Positions 45,101 to 51,243 of a DNA stretch of 64,000 nt are shown piece by piece. The DNA lies in assembly GCA_029224185.1 (NCBI GenBank), contig CM055191.1, forward strand, positions 13,951,188 to 14,015,187. The letters run 5' to 3'. The position numbers and the translations under genes are program-made. Within the stretch, counting starts at the first letter, position 1; each line of letters opens with the position of its first letter. This DNA is from Karalla daura. Taxonomy: Eukaryota > Chordata > Actinopteri > Chaetodontiformes > Leiognathidae. The notes beneath the pieces were generated by a model that was not told where the DNA came from, did no database searches, and saw nothing but the letters and a program-made list of their open reading frames with translations.

Positions 45101-47150
45101 ACCTGTCAAAATGTCTCCCATGAAATGTTGCCTTCCATCCCATATTCAGCAAAAGATTATATAAATTAAATACGTCTGCTTCTCAACTTGTGCTTCTGCA
45201 TTCACTTTTACTTCCCAGGTGGAGCGTCCAGAATCATCTGAAGGTGCTGATTTTTTTTGTTTTTTTATCTAATGTGAAATCTCCTTTCATTAAGTAAAAG
45301 CTTACGTGATTGTCAACATGTTGGCTACTACATTGTCAAATAACTGAGGGTAATGTTCCATGAAATAGAGGTCATTGTGATAATCACCATGGAAACAAGT
45401 GAGGGAAGACCCAATATCAGTGCCCCCAGCACAAGTGAAATTATGCCAGGAATCTATTTTCTGCAAGCAATGGTCAAAGCCAGAGGTAAATAATAGAGGG
45501 AGCAGGAACAATGGTCAAAGATAACATGTACACCAAGCGTTCAGACTGGACAGACTGACCATGAGCCAAACCAAGCTAAACAATGACCCTGGTGAAAAAG
45601 TCAATCGCAGGGGGAAAAAACCCATCTGCCGTACAGTTGGGCAGTATTCAGATTAAGTTATTTGCATGGAAAACTAAATCCCCAATACTGAGCTCCCCTG
45701 TTGCCATGAATAAATCTGTTAATAAAATACTTCTTTCAATCTCAGGTTCTGCACGGAGGAAGAATTGTGCACCAGCAAAGGAGAGAGAACAAGAGGCAGC
45801 TGTTGGTTTCCTATTTTGACAAAGCAACAACAGAGCAAGGTTAAAAAGAGAGTCCTGTCCGACACCTGGACATGCTCACTATATAAATAGTGTTTATACA
45901 ATTATCAGACAAAAAAGAATTCAATTTGTAATTCTTAAAACTCTCATATTTTGGGTGTTTTTACACACTTAATGTTACAGAGGATTTTCACGCGTTATCA
46001 GCATGTCACTGATCCAATCGAGTAGTTCCAGAGTCAGAATTATATGAATTACATTACTATTATTACGCTAGAAAATTTGTTCAGAGCTGCTGTCACATTT
46101 ACATGACATCTTCTTCATGGCAAAAAATGGATCGAACAAGTTCAGATATTGTCCAGGTTTTTTCCTCATAGATCAGATCATAGATAGTTTAGCTTTGCTA
46201 AACCGTGCACCTCCTCTCCTCTGATCACTTTTCTCCCTGATTTTGAATAACTTTTGGTAGGCTTTAAAACTCCAAATGTTTTTCATGGCTTGACTGAGTG
46301 GTACAGCCAAAAACACAGTAATAATTTACCAATTTCCACAAAGAAGGGGATCTTCTAGCAAGTAGAACTGAGCCTGCCCAGCTCTCTCGTATTAAAAGAA
46401 TACGAGAGAGAAGCTGTAGATGCAACTACACAGCCGCTAAGCAAGGAAACTAAAGAGTAGATGGTCCAAATCAGATTGATGAGAGGGTCAGAAGATCAAG
46501 GACAAATCACATTTTCATGTCACATACTCGTCTCCGGGTCAAACTGTCACAATGATGTAACTGACGTATTCAGTGATCACACAATGCTAGTCACGGCACT
46601 GTGTGATCACACACACCACCTCGAGCCATGGAGAAGCAAAACGAACCAACTGGGAACCAGCACCAGCAGTCCAGTGTCCAGCAACAGTGTAACTGCCCCA
46701 TGAAGATGTAAGAATGTTCACCCCATATCTCCTTGGGTGACATGAATGTTTACTTTTATTGGTGGATCTAAACTGCCCTTGTGTATGTGTGCGTGTGTGT
46801 GTGTGTGTGTAACAAAGCAGGTAGAATATAGTGGATGGATGATGTATTTATGACACAGTAACCTCAGTGATAATGCAGCAAACCCTGTGCCTTGGGTATT
46901 CGATTAAGTGCTCTATAAGAAACTAAGTTTAATTTATTAATATTTGCAGTAAACATATGACACAAAGCCTGTGTGGCTGTATTAAATCAAAGCCTCCATG
47001 AAGTCAAGGTTCCTGCTGAATGGCCTGGCCACAGAGAGGTCTTGAATAGCCCTCGCAAGCTTCATGGTGACATTTGATTCTCTTACCCCATATGAGACAG
47101 AGAAAAGGTAGAGCTGAAGGAGACACAATCCATGCTGACAAGAAGTCCAT
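12793..47150 (-). CDS. nphs1: nphs1, nephrin (29 coding exons, complete)
   Basis: Nephrin is a single-pass adhesion receptor of the immunoglobulin superfamily. It forms the slit diaphragm between kidney podocytes and signals through cytoplasmic tyrosines. The sequence shows 29 exons with GT-AG junctions and continuous reading phase, together 3720 nt (1239 residues plus stop). Approximate layout: signal peptide 1-22, Ig1 23-127, Ig2 128-230, Ig3 231-328, Ig4 329-428, Ig5 429-526, Ig6 527-627, Ig-like spacer 628-712, Ig7 713-806, Ig8 807-909, FN3 910-1007, linker, transmembrane 1033-1056 followed by WKRRR, then a cytoplasmic tail ending SDLPFELRGELV. Most Ig domains are split over two exons with phase 1 at domain borders. 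Strong nephrin matches include QWVKDGLLLGP in Ig1, GGNPLATLHW in Ig3, RWWLG in Ig4 and DVVPPTATSF in FN3. Kirrel proteins (five Ig, no FN3) are excluded. No frameshift or stop interrupts the model. Exon calls were made by eye, so a missed micro-exon is possible. Confidence 0.93.
13023..13189 (-). CDS. nphs1: nphs1 exon 28, tyrosine-motif exon with two possible donors
   Basis: The acceptor is CCACATGCTTGTGAAG. The exon encodes SHLYEDVRDVGLYRDILP and a Pro/Arg-rich stretch, resembling mammalian GHLYDEV...GPLYDEV. Two phase-0 donors are possible: GTAAGAGA after 13143 (47-nt exon ending SHLYED) and GTCTGTAA after 13023 (167-nt exon). The long form brings the protein to 1239 residues, close to human length, so I use it. 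The short donor looks stronger by consensus. Confidence 0.68.
13421..13502 (-). CDS. nphs1: nphs1 exon 27, cytoplasmic tail
   Basis: The acceptor is TGTTCAACTCATTCCAG and the donor GTGAGATA. The exon encodes SSHYYYPIGDYMPPLSPHPE, with three adjacent tyrosines, corresponding to the mammalian YYRSLRDFSPQLPP segment. It runs phase 0 to phase 1. Confidence 0.85.
13852..13905. repeat. AAAT-type simple repeat
   Basis: Repeated AAATA units, degenerate at the 3' side, lying in nphs1 intron 26. Confidence 0.8.
14366..14498 (-). CDS. nphs1: nphs1 exon 26, cytoplasmic tail
   Basis: The acceptor is TTCCATGTAG and the donor GTAAGAAG. Read from phase 2 the exon gives SNSNKYESREKINATAQRT and SGSETDSNAYESYAA, an acidic Ser/Tyr-rich segment like the mammalian EYEES..TQSSTVSTTEAEPYY region. 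It ends in phase 0. Confidence 0.86.
14829..14877 (-). CDS. nphs1: nphs1 exon 25, 49-nt cytoplasmic exon
   Basis: The acceptor is TTGTTCCCTTCCTGCAG and the donor GTAAGTGA, both strong. The exon encodes GGDSALDGKKNEEEG. Its length (1 mod 3) converts phase 1 to phase 2, which is exactly what exon 26 needs to be read in the nephrin-like frame. That fit is the main evidence for it. Confidence 0.82.
14960..15345. repeat. polypurine block in nphs1 intron 24, with (GA)n at 15090-15111
   Basis: The plus strand is strongly purine-biased over about 380 bp. The long minus-strand open frame here translates pyrimidine repeats (Ser/Leu/Phe) and is not a gene. Confidence 0.8.
15712..15834 (-). CDS. nphs1: nphs1 exon 24, transmembrane segment
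   Basis: The acceptor is TTGTGAACTAG, with a second AG 6 nt later, and the donor is GTAGCTGT. The exon encodes a membrane helix containing LTVAFTVVFGVVLVLNSLG, ended by the stop-transfer WKRRR. It runs phase 1 to phase 1. Confidence 0.9.
16156..16206 (-). CDS. nphs1: nphs1 exon 23, juxtamembrane linker
   Basis: The acceptor is GGCCTCTTTCTCTGCAG and the donor GTAAGTCT. This 51-nt exon encodes the acidic, proline-rich linker ERPEPEEVPPDENSVSQ between FN3 and the membrane. It runs phase 1 to phase 1, so skipping it would keep the frame. Confidence 0.85.
16355..16536 (-). CDS. nphs1: nphs1 exon 22, FN3 second half
   Basis: The acceptor is TCCTGGGTTCCCAG and the donor is GTCAGTTT, the weakest-looking donor of the set. 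The exon encodes YADVVPPTATSFTVSGLQPL then NTMGESGYADN, matching nephrin DVVPPQATTFTLTGLQP and NALGDSGLAD. It runs phase 2 to phase 1. Confidence 0.92.
16614..16725 (-). CDS. nphs1: nphs1 exon 21, FN3 first half
   Basis: The acceptor is GTCTCTCGCCCTCAG and the donor GTGAGACG. The exon encodes HPDPPSSLRQVSVTHDSV and EWIPGFNGGLQQRFRV, aligning with the nephrin fibronectin type III domain (PDPPSGL, PGFDGGLPQRF). It runs phase 1 to phase 2. Confidence 0.93.
16726..19184 (-). other. nphs1: nphs1 intron 20 (2.5 kb)
   Basis: No coding segment was recognised. A dispersed-repeat fragment with an internal GT tract lies at about 18640-18905. Confidence 0.6.
18640..18905 (+). repeat. degenerate short nonautonomous repeat with internal GT tract
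   Basis: TGTCCTTGGGCAAGATATTG near the start and GAGTGCTATATAAATCCATT near the end match a teleost repeat recalled from memory ('ccttgggcaagacactt ... cgctatataaatgc'). A GT microsatellite (18786-18811) sits inside it. Confidence 0.5.
19185..19336 (-). CDS. nphs1: nphs1 exon 20, Ig8 second half
   Basis: The acceptor is GTGTGTGTGTGTGCTGCAG, where a GT repeat stands in for the polypyrimidine tract. The donor is GTACTGTA. The exon encodes VNVSTILDYAVFSC then TARNSLGEDKLDIQLVST, matching nephrin DYALFTCTATNALGSD..IQLVS. It runs phase 2 to phase 1. Confidence 0.91.
19708..19864 (-). CDS. nphs1: nphs1 exon 19, Ig8 first half
   Basis: The acceptor is GTCTCTTGTGTAG and the donor is GTCTGGCA, the same hexamer as the exon 13 donor. 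The exon encodes KVASRGDGTTTAELVC, then EGIPRVDFTWEKNG, matching nephrin ARGVPNIVFTWTKNG. It runs phase 1 to phase 2. Confidence 0.91.
20051..20210 (-). CDS. nphs1: nphs1 exon 18, Ig7 second half
   Basis: The acceptor is CACTCTGTCTTCCGCAG and the donor GTGAGTGC. The exon encodes an acidic start (GEREVEMGEETQEDES), then HAGFYECTADNGIAPPA, matching nephrin AGAYQCIVDNGVAPPA. It runs phase 0 to phase 1. Confidence 0.92.
20779..20828. repeat. (GT)n microsatellite beside nphs1 exon 17 donor
   Basis: About 25 GT units end 5 nt from the exon 17 boundary; on the sense strand it is (CA)n immediately after GTGAGC. Confidence 0.97.
20834..20955 (-). CDS. nphs1: nphs1 exon 17, Ig7 first half
   Basis: The acceptor is TTCTTACTCCCAG and the donor is GTGAGC, followed directly by a long (AC)n run on the sense strand. 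The exon encodes YAPSVKAEKDPVFVTLGE and DANPIISGMFSWKLL, matching nephrin DANPILPGMFNW. It runs phase 1 to phase 0. Confidence 0.91.
20956..23237 (-). other. nphs1: nphs1 intron 16 (2.3 kb)
   Basis: No exon-like segment was recognised. The stretch 22000-22600 is notably AT-rich. Confidence 0.6.
23238..23351 (-). CDS. nphs1: nphs1 exon 16, Ig-like spacer second half
   Basis: The acceptor is CTTGCTTTTTTTGTAG and the donor GTAAGGAC. The exon encodes LLEITNVTRKDAGIYTVKC then TNEEG, matching nephrin L.[21 protein letters not shown]. It runs phase 1 to phase 1. The joined spacer is a little shorter than in mammals. Confidence 0.9.
23932..24072 (-). CDS. nphs1: nphs1 exon 15, Ig-like spacer first half
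   Basis: The acceptor is ATCTCTGCTCCAG and the donor is GTGATGCG, weaker than the others. The exon encodes PPEFSPEQQTRIQVVEDESA then PLLVSANPEKVSCMW. The mammalian spacer has the same VSANP motif and also lacks the normal B-strand cysteine. It runs phase 1 to phase 1. Confidence 0.87.
24764..24936 (-). CDS. nphs1: nphs1 exon 14, Ig6 second half
   Basis: The acceptor is GATTTATGTCCTAG and the donor GTAAGTAG. The exon encodes FQGAEQPPRRAQFGG, then LSLNLSSQHHNQRVICQA and FFKLNVL. These align with nephrin APPRRAPFKG and SSRDHGQRVTCRA. It runs phase 2 to phase 1. Confidence 0.92.
25148..25277 (-). CDS. nphs1: nphs1 exon 13, Ig6 first half
   Basis: The acceptor is CATGGTTTTTCAG and the donor is GTCTGGCA, non-optimal but the only one that joins exon 14 in frame. 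The exon encodes QTLTLECQAGSSNPRP then IYWSMG. It runs phase 1 to phase 2. Confidence 0.88.
25335..25400 (+). repeat. fish repeat tail in nphs1 intron 12
   Basis: AAACCTTTATTAGTCCCACA followed by TGGGAAGATT and GCAGCAGCAAAG matches a very common teleost retroelement end ('tttattagtcccac..gggaaatt..acagcagcaaag'). Confidence 0.5.
25616..25784 (-). CDS. nphs1: nphs1 exon 12, Ig5 second half
   Basis: The acceptor is ATCTTTCCTGTGTCAG and the donor GTGAGTTA. The exon encodes RELVLVVSASDNMANYSC, matching nephrin RELVLVTGPSDNQAKFTC. It runs phase 0 to phase 1. Confidence 0.93.
26028..26152 (-). CDS. nphs1: nphs1 exon 11, Ig5 first half
   Basis: The acceptor is CTCATTCACAATAG and the donor GTTAGCAT. 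The exon encodes YPPQKIWLD, RSGTRARLICF and GGNPPGTLTWLK, aligning with nephrin Ig5. It runs phase 1 to phase 0. Confidence 0.91.
26538..26679 (-). CDS. nphs1: nphs1 exon 10, Ig4 second half
   Basis: The acceptor is TGCTCTCTGTCTGCAG and the donor GTGAGTGA. The exon encodes MSNMTYRVSREEDGLELTC then EAFNKG, matching nephrin SNLTF..RREDNGLTLTCEAF. It runs phase 0 to phase 1. Confidence 0.91.
27628..27785 (-). CDS. nphs1: nphs1 exon 9, Ig4 first half
   Basis: The acceptor is TGCGCGCACGTCAG, with a weak polypyrimidine tract, and the donor is GTGAGAGA. The exon encodes EDLDLSCVTSSSNPP and QIRWWLGHKELNAS. RWWLG is diagnostic of nephrin Ig4, and NAS is a sequon. It runs phase 1 to phase 0. Confidence 0.91.
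28974..29031. repeat. (GT)n microsatellite in nphs1 intron 8
   Basis: A run of about 28 GT units with one TA interruption near its start. Confidence 0.97.
29102..29273 (-). CDS. nphs1: nphs1 exon 8, Ig3 second half
   Basis: The acceptor is GCCTGTCTCTCAG and the donor GTGAGTGA. The exon encodes NGEVMSKMWEED, then SVLRLMISPADNQAELCCES with the F-strand cysteine. It runs phase 0 to phase 1. A (TG)n tract sits about 70 bp into the following intron. Confidence 0.92.
29454..29575 (-). CDS. nphs1: nphs1 exon 7, Ig3 first half
   Basis: The acceptor is CCCATTTCCTGGCAG and the donor GTAAATCT. The exon encodes FPPQPPVIV, LELECVSHGG and NPLATLHWTK, closely matching nephrin Ig3. It runs phase 1 to phase 0. 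Confidence 0.92.
29576..31732 (-). other. nphs1: nphs1 intron 6 (2.2 kb)
   Basis: Between exons 6 and 7 I saw no further Ig-coding segment. Exon 6 joins exon 7 in phase 1, so none is needed. A dispersed-repeat fragment lies around 31165-31270. Confidence 0.6.
31165..31270 (+). repeat. fish dispersed-repeat fragment in nphs1 intron 6
   Basis: GGCCTTTATTTGATAGACAA followed by TAGAGTCACAGGAAATTGG and a GCAGCAGAAGGCTGCCAGG end matches a common teleost repeat recalled from memory. Confidence 0.45.
31733..31836 (-). CDS. nphs1: nphs1 exon 6, Ig2 last part
   Basis: The acceptor is TCTCTGTTGCCTCTCAAAG and the donor GTGAGTGT. The exon encodes NSDNGRQLACHASNPALS, matching the SDNRQLLVCEASSPAL block of mammalian nephrin. 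It includes the F-strand cysteine. It runs phase 2 to phase 1. Confidence 0.91.
33184..33265 (-). CDS. nphs1: nphs1 exon 5, Ig2 middle part
   Basis: The acceptor is CTGTGACTTTTAG and the donor GTATGTG. The exon encodes GVELTGAES and continues to a run ending AEVT. It runs phase 1 in, phase 2 out, and only the GTATGTG donor keeps exon 6 in frame. It is less conserved than its neighbours. Confidence 0.82.
34006..34128 (-). CDS. nphs1: nphs1 exon 4, Ig2 first part
   Basis: The acceptor is CCCCTCAACCAG and the donor GTGAGTGC. The exon encodes TPWVAGKKYTIAC followed by DAKPMAEITLYK. These correspond to the nephrin WVAG..Y...C and DAKP.P.IT blocks. It runs phase 1 to phase 1. Confidence 0.9.
36774..36820. 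repeat. (CA)n microsatellite in nphs1 intron 3
   Basis: A pure CA run of about 23 units. Confidence 0.95.
39053..39112. repeat. (GA)n microsatellite in nphs1 intron 3
   Basis: A pure GA run of about 29 units. Confidence 0.97.
39714..39836 (-). CDS. nphs1: nphs1 exon 3, Ig1 second half
   Basis: The acceptor is TTCTCTCTGTTCCAG and the donor GTGAGCAA. The exon encodes QYHLQI and DDAYYGCQAGRSE, with the F-strand cysteine of Ig1. The CQAGRSE motif matches the nephrin CQVGRSE. It runs phase 1 to phase 1. Confidence 0.93.
39837..43075 (-). other. nphs1: nphs1 intron 2 (3.2 kb)
   Basis: I saw no conserved coding segment on either strand. The sequence is AT-rich, with open frames that lack splice context or recognisable domains. 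Confidence 0.6.
43076..43270 (-). CDS. nphs1: nphs1 exon 2, Ig1 first half
   Basis: The acceptor is TATGTCTCTAG and the donor GTAAACAG. The exon encodes FEPRNLTVRMG, the B-strand cysteine in LRCEV, then QWVKDGLLLGP and PGFPRY. This segment is nearly identical to the mammalian nephrin first Ig domain. It runs phase 1 in, phase 1 out. Confidence 0.93.
46382..46410. repeat. perfect 12-bp inverted repeat (hairpin)
   Basis: CTCTCTCGTATT and AATACGAGAGAG pair exactly around a 5-nt loop, inside nphs1 intron 1. Confidence 0.9.
46725..46930 (+). repeat. possible dispersed-repeat remnant in nphs1 intron 1
   Basis: CTCCTTGGGTGACATGAATG at one end, a central GT tract (46791-46810), and AAGTGCTCTATAAGAAACT at the other end resemble a further diverged copy of the repeat at 18.64 kb. 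Confidence 0.3.
47087..47150 (-). CDS. nphs1: nphs1 exon 1, signal peptide
   Basis: The peptide starts MDFLSAW and contains the hydrophobic core ALPFLCLIW, a credible signal peptide. The start codon at 47148-47150 has G at -3 and G at +4 (strong Kozak context). The donor GTAAGAG follows 47087 and leaves phase 1, which is what exon 2 needs (the split codon gives Gly). An acceptor-like CTCTCTTGCTCCAG ends at 47181, so an extra 5' non-coding exon is possible. Confidence 0.78.
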
Positions 47151-47227
47151 TTCACCACTGACATCTGACCTTCGACAATCCTGGAGCAAGAGAGAAAGAA
47201 CAACCCGACATGTCAGATACAAACATA

Positions 47228-47270
47228 AACTCCTGTACAAGGTGAGCACTGTAGGGATATATTTTTAAGA
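47228..47270 (-). promoter_or_regulatory. nphs1: candidate nphs1 core promoter (TATA-like)
   Basis: On the minus strand TTAAAAATATATCC (about 47255-47268) is TATA-like. It would place a start site near 47230, giving an 80-nt 5' UTR before the nephrin ATG. A CAGCTG E-box lies just upstream near 47289. If the acceptor-like AG at 47181 is used instead, the true promoter lies further upstream. Confidence 0.3.
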
Positions 47271-49542
47271 GGCGCTGGAGTTGTGTGCAGCTGTGTGCTG
47301 CAAGAACTATCCAATTAGAACGATGCCTTTTCATACTTTTATTCTCTTGTTAATTTTCAAGGCTTTCTGACAACATACTGTAACTTGTGACTGCATTGCT
47401 GTTTATTCTTCAGCCCTTGAATAACTTAATTACTATATAATTACGGCAGACTTTTCAACCAGCTGATGAATCAATCAGTCCATCAACAATTTGTACACAA
47501 TGAAATTCTAACTTCTAACTAAAGCCATGGTAAAAAGGTCTGGATTTTAATGGCATTTGAAATCAGCTTCACAAGCATGTTAATTTGTGTTTCAGACGGG
47601 CAGTAAATGCAGAGGAGCTTTCTGCATTTGAATAGCTTGGTTAGTTAAGCTAGTGTTAGTGTGCTGTTGAGTCACAAGGGGAGCACAAATCCCTTAGAGC
47701 TGTATATCTGAAAAGGTGATAAGATGTCATGAGAACATTTGGTTTCTTTGAGTCTCGTACTGTGTAGCTCTTGGTCTACTGAGCCAGTGGAAGACAGAGA
47801 CGAAGTGATGTCTTGTACAAAGTTCAGAAAAAAAGGGCAGACAGGCGTCTCATTCAACAAAAAGGCCTCTGCAAGTTTAATTTTAAACAGCACTTGAATG
47901 AGCGCAGGGCGTGAAAAATGGCAATAATGTAAATTATGCAGAATTTGTTGTGAATACAGAGCACCCTCTCCAGAAAAAGAGCATTAGATAAAAAGCTTTT
48001 AACAACCTCCATTTATAATTACTGTCAATGCACGAGGTACTGTATGGCTCTGTAAATACTGGAATGTGGGCGTCTTGTAACCATGCCCCTATTCACTGCA
48101 TGCCAGTTGGAGTTTGTTTGGTTTTACAATCAGTGATATATTAAAGCTTCAGTGACAATTACATTCTTTTGTTGTCTGATGTAAACCACATGTACATGTA
48201 GCAGTGATGCCAATACTGATGTTTTAATTAACAAATTGCTGATGGCTGGCACTAGCATTAATGTTCTTTCTACTTTTTGTGGAAAGAAAACCAAGAAGTC
48301 TTCATTATGAAAAAATATTGAACTGTTTAGACTTAAGTCTCTCAGGCCTTTATCGTAATGGACGAGTATATGAAGAGTGTATATTTAATCAAACATTTAT
48401 GTAACAACCATTTATAGCTTTAATAACTAGCCATAACCTTTATTTTTTTGTTTATACCACCTTGTGTCTTTTTTACAAATGTCCGATTAGATTTGATATG
48501 ATCCGGTCCTTTCTTGAAGCACCTACTCTTGAAGCATCACTTGAACATGTCATGCAAACTGCATATTGTGGATTTTCCTCCCACACAACCAACATTTTTG
48601 CTCACTTGATTTCAATGGCTTGAACAGTGAAAATGGAGCAAAAAAGACAGAGAGAAAATAGAGAAAGCAAACAGGCTTCTCCTCCAAGTCAGCACAGTGT
48701 GCCACTTAACAAATAAACAACAGCCACAGCTATCGGTGAACGTCATCGTTATTTTCCAATGGTCGACAGCAGTCAACAAGGCGAATGTCTGCCAATACTG
48801 ATGTTCAGCTGATGTATTTATGCATCCCAAATATATATACATTAGAAATTATGTATCTGAAATGGCTCAGACTATGTTTGTATTTGGTCAGGTTAACATA
48901 CGGTATATAGTGAGACCCACTGTGCACGTACTGCCATGTTCCTGTTGTGAGTGGATCCCAGAGACAGTTTGAAATGAAAGTCTGCAGGCCGTGCTGTGGG
49001 GCTGTGCCCACTGCATCCAATCCTCTTTTTGACCTGGGAGGGCCCTCTGTGGATTTTAAGTCAGTTTGTAATCACTTCAATTTATCTGCTGCAGGAGTGG
49101 AACAAATAATAGTGATTTACTTAATTGAAAACTAAATATTTTCTCATCTGAATAGACAAAATGAATTGAAGGCAAGAACAGCTCTTTGACGCATCTCCCC
49201 TCAGTCGATTAGTTGCACTCCAACAGGCTTTGATAAGAATTAACTCACACTCAATTATTTTTTTTCGCTCTCAAAACATTTGTGTATTTCAGAGCCCCCA
49301 GTATCCTCTTTGAACACACAAGGGCAATTACTTCCCTCTTCAATGAATAGAAAATCTTTTCTGAGGTTCAAAGTGCCTGTCTTCTCTTTATCTCTCTCCA
49401 TTAATGCCTCATGTAGGTAAACACAAACAGAACCACCATATTGTGCATAATGTTAATATTTCTTCTCATCCACTGTTAAGAGCAACTGGATTTCTCTCAT
49501 TTGTCTACAGTGGAATGATAAAAGGCAGAATTTAATCTCTAC

Positions 49543-49652
49543 CTTTTTGGACTCAGAGCTCACACAGTAGGTTTTCCCTGTGAGGAAGGATTTGGCCATC
49601 ACAGAAAGGCTGCTGCTGGCCTCGTGAGTCACCATTTTCATTAGGACTCTAG
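49543..49652 (-). other. orphan exon-like segment
   Basis: A 110-nt minus-strand segment is bounded by GTTGTGTCAGCTTTCAG and GTAGAGAT. It is open in the frame giving MKMVTHEASSSLSVMAKS then FLTGKTYCVSSESKK. I recognise no family. Its donor phase (0) would join the acceptor at 47181 and stay open through the nephrin start, so it could be an alternative upstream nphs1 exon. It could also be chance. Confidence 0.2.
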
Positions 49653-51092
49653 CTGAAAGCTGACACAACCTGCCTGACCTCCCCACATTCCCATTACCTA
49701 GCCAAACAACCAACTTAATTACTTTAACAACAGACTCAGTGGCAAGAATTTTCATACGCTAATGTTTATTTTTCCTGAATGAAAGATGTGGGACGCTGTG
49801 TCATTTGTACAATAACTCTGACATGTTGTTTAATAGTTGCTTAAAATGTAACATTAGATAAATACCCGACTGAATGATATTTTAATTTGGTTTCAAATAT
49901 AAGAAGGATCCATATTTTACTACAGACTCACTTGCCACAGGGTTTCTTTTTTGACCTTGTTCTTCACCAGCTCCTTACAAATGCAAATGAGAAAGTTTGA
50001 TTTGAAATTTGATTCGCTTTCAGAGACAAGGCTGCCACTCTCCCCGCAAGGGCATTAGAGGTAGCTGAGCCATTCAGCGTGACCCCGACAGGTAGACTTT
50101 TAATGGCGTCTTTCATAACATCATCAAACGACTCAATACACTCAATCCTAGACCAATTTAACGCGAAACCCCATGAAATCAGTCAATGTGCAGAAAATGA
50201 AGTTTCAACCCCGCGCAGCCACCCAATTCTGATGTGGTCCTACATCTTAATACCAACCTAACTTCTTACCAATCTCACCAGTTGCCTGTGGGTGCAATTA
50301 CTGTAGCTTATAGGAGCTGCTGCGCTGCACTGCTTTTAGGACTGAACTGCTGATAAAGAGGCTTTCTAAAAGATGCAGATTAGATTATCAGCAGCATCTA
50401 GTCACATCTGATTCATTGATTGCACATTAAAACATGGTATTCTTTCAGCACTCCTGGCTGTTGGTATTAATGCTGACAGACAGACATCAGCCTCCAGGAC
50501 AGACGGACTCATCCTGCAGTTCAGCAGCTGGACATGTGCACATCCAGGCTCTCAAAGAAATCCGAGTTCTTCACTTTTGCATGTACTTCAACTCTACTCC
50601 CTGCAGCTCAAAGTGCTCAAGTTTACTGGATTACTCTGACTTCACGACACACGCTTGCTCTCTCACTCGCACACCTGCTCTCCTCAGGAAAAAGTTGAGA
50701 GACAGAGAGGCAAATTCTTCTTTCAACCTCCACCAGCTCGATCGCATCTGCCTGCCTAGGGTGCACAGAGAGAAAGAGAGCAAGGCAGGTAGACAGAGGG
50801 GTGGGGGGGGGGTATCCTGCTTCCTTTAAAAAAAAAGATGTGAGTCTTTGAATAGGTGTGTGGATTTGCATGAGAGGAAGAGAACTGTGCTTACCTGTTG
50901 AGTGACGCCAAGGCTCAGGAGCGTCTTTTTGTCTTCCTGATCTACAGATGGCTCTCTGAACACAAGTGCACAACGGAGATGTTAAAGAATGCCAATGGGA
51001 CTCCCCCTTCCCTCACTCCTTAGTCTCAGACAGATGCAAACAGATGAAGAGAGGGAGGGAGGCTGTGGCAGAGACTGAGGAATGAGGGAAGG

Positions 51093-51243
<151 letters not shown>

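Larger units (their letters stand above)
43271..47086 (-). other. nphs1: nphs1 intron 1 (3.8 kb)
   Basis: No exon-like segment was recognised here. It holds a perfect 12-bp inverted repeat at 46382-46410, a probable dispersed-repeat fragment with a GT tract around 46725-46930, and otherwise AT-rich unique-looking sequence. Confidence 0.6.

Noticed and set aside
45302..45511. Minus-strand open frame starting MFLLPLLFTSG as a possible nephrin signal exon
   Set aside because: It lies inside nphs1 intron 1, has no suitable phase-1 donor after the hydrophobic run, and is outcompeted by the exon at 47087-47150.
12793..47150. Identity as a kirrel/neph family gene instead of nephrin
   Set aside because: There are eight Ig domains plus spacer and an FN3 domain, and the C-terminus is nephrin-specific. 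Kirrel proteins have five Ig domains and no FN3.
50434..50829. 131-residue plus-strand open frame with a hydrophobic start (MVFFQHSWLLVLML)
   Set aside because: Apart from a signal-like start there is no known domain, and the rest is compositionally odd (Gly/Arg run from a purine tract).
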